A DNA stretch of 5,668 bases, taken from NCBI GenBank assembly GCA_025351545.1, contig JANXVQ010000097.1, forward strand, positions 1 through 5,668, given 5' to 3'. The stretch comes from Spirosoma sp. (GTDB lineage: Bacteria > Bacteroidota > Bacteroidia > Cytophagales > Spirosomataceae). Below the pieces are notes generated by a model. That model was not told the DNA's origin and searched no databases. It saw only the letters and a list, made by a program, of their open reading frames with translations. Of this stretch, positions 5,513 through 5,668 are shown one piece after another. The stretch's first letter is position 1, and each line of letters begins with the position of its first letter. The translations under genes were made by a program, and so were the position numbers.

Positions 5513-5668
5513 TCATTGAGTAGGTAAACATACGCTAAACTCGGTATGACCCGACACTGAGTTTACTTTAATAGATCCATTATGATGTTCAACAATGCCA
5601 TTCACAATATCGAGGCCGAGGCCCGTACCTTTACCTATTCCCTTCGTCGTAAAAAACGGCTCGAATAT
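5513..5668 (-). CDS. Sensor histidine kinase, C-terminal end (5' part outside window)
   Basis: The frame is open through 51 codons from the window edge to TGA at 5513-5515. The fragment is the end of a HATPase_c catalytic domain: the F box FEPFFTTK, then the glycine-rich G2 box GKGTGLGL, the helix [12 protein letters not shown], and the closing strands SIKVNS and TEFSVCLP. These are the classical ATP-lid and C-terminal motifs of histidine kinases. The sensor region, the phosphorylated histidine and the N and G1 boxes lie beyond the window, so the signal it senses is unknown. It ends 88 bases before the receiver-flavoprotein gene on the same strand, which makes it the probable kinase for that receiver. 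The product ends almost immediately after the ATPase fold, with no extra C-terminal domain. Confidence 0.92.
   Translation of the reverse strand: MFEPFFTTKGIGKGTGLGLDIVNGIVEHHNGSIKVNSVSGHTEFSVCLPTQ

Overview
The window reads as chromosome from a Bacteroidota bacterium, most likely of the Cytophagales (Spirosoma-like). The grounds are a SusD/RagB-type lipoprotein end, genes without clear Shine-Dalgarno sequences, and the style of the proteins. No tRNA, rRNA, CRISPR array, insertion sequence or phage gene was seen. The lineage is inferred from protein style and was not tested by any search.

Left part (1-1098), plus strand: the last 127 codons of a SusD-like nutrient-binding outer-membrane lipoprotein, closed by a strong hairpin terminator. 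It is followed by a 112-residue membrane protein of unknown function. The 200-base gap before the next, convergent gene holds two separate inverted-repeat structures: a large two-part hairpin (908-994) and a compact AACCTATAAGG-type palindrome with a tandem duplication (1018-1074).

Middle (1099-3302), minus strand: egtB and egtD, which overlap by 37 bases. Together they encode the core of ergothioneine synthesis. EgtD trimethylates histidine to hercynine, and EgtB (iron-dependent sulfoxide synthase) joins hercynine to a thiol substrate. EgtB carries a Tyr-Tyr pair expected of the type II enzymes. No egtA, egtC or egtE is visible here.

Right part (3377-5668), minus strand: three consecutive genes that look like one signalling module. 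In transcription order they are the C-terminal end of a histidine kinase (cut by the window edge), a 553-residue fusion of a response-regulator receiver with a glutaredoxin-like and a thioredoxin-reductase-like flavoprotein, and a 90-residue UBP-type zinc finger. The fusion keeps the phosphoacceptor and the FAD and NAD(P)H motifs. It has lost the redox cysteines both of the reductase (CxxC replaced by AATT) and of the glutaredoxin-like domain. It therefore looks like a phosphorylation-controlled flavoprotein that cannot be an ordinary thioredoxin reductase. It sits directly upstream, on the same strand, of the ergothioneine genes, which makes a thiol/redox theme possible but unproven.
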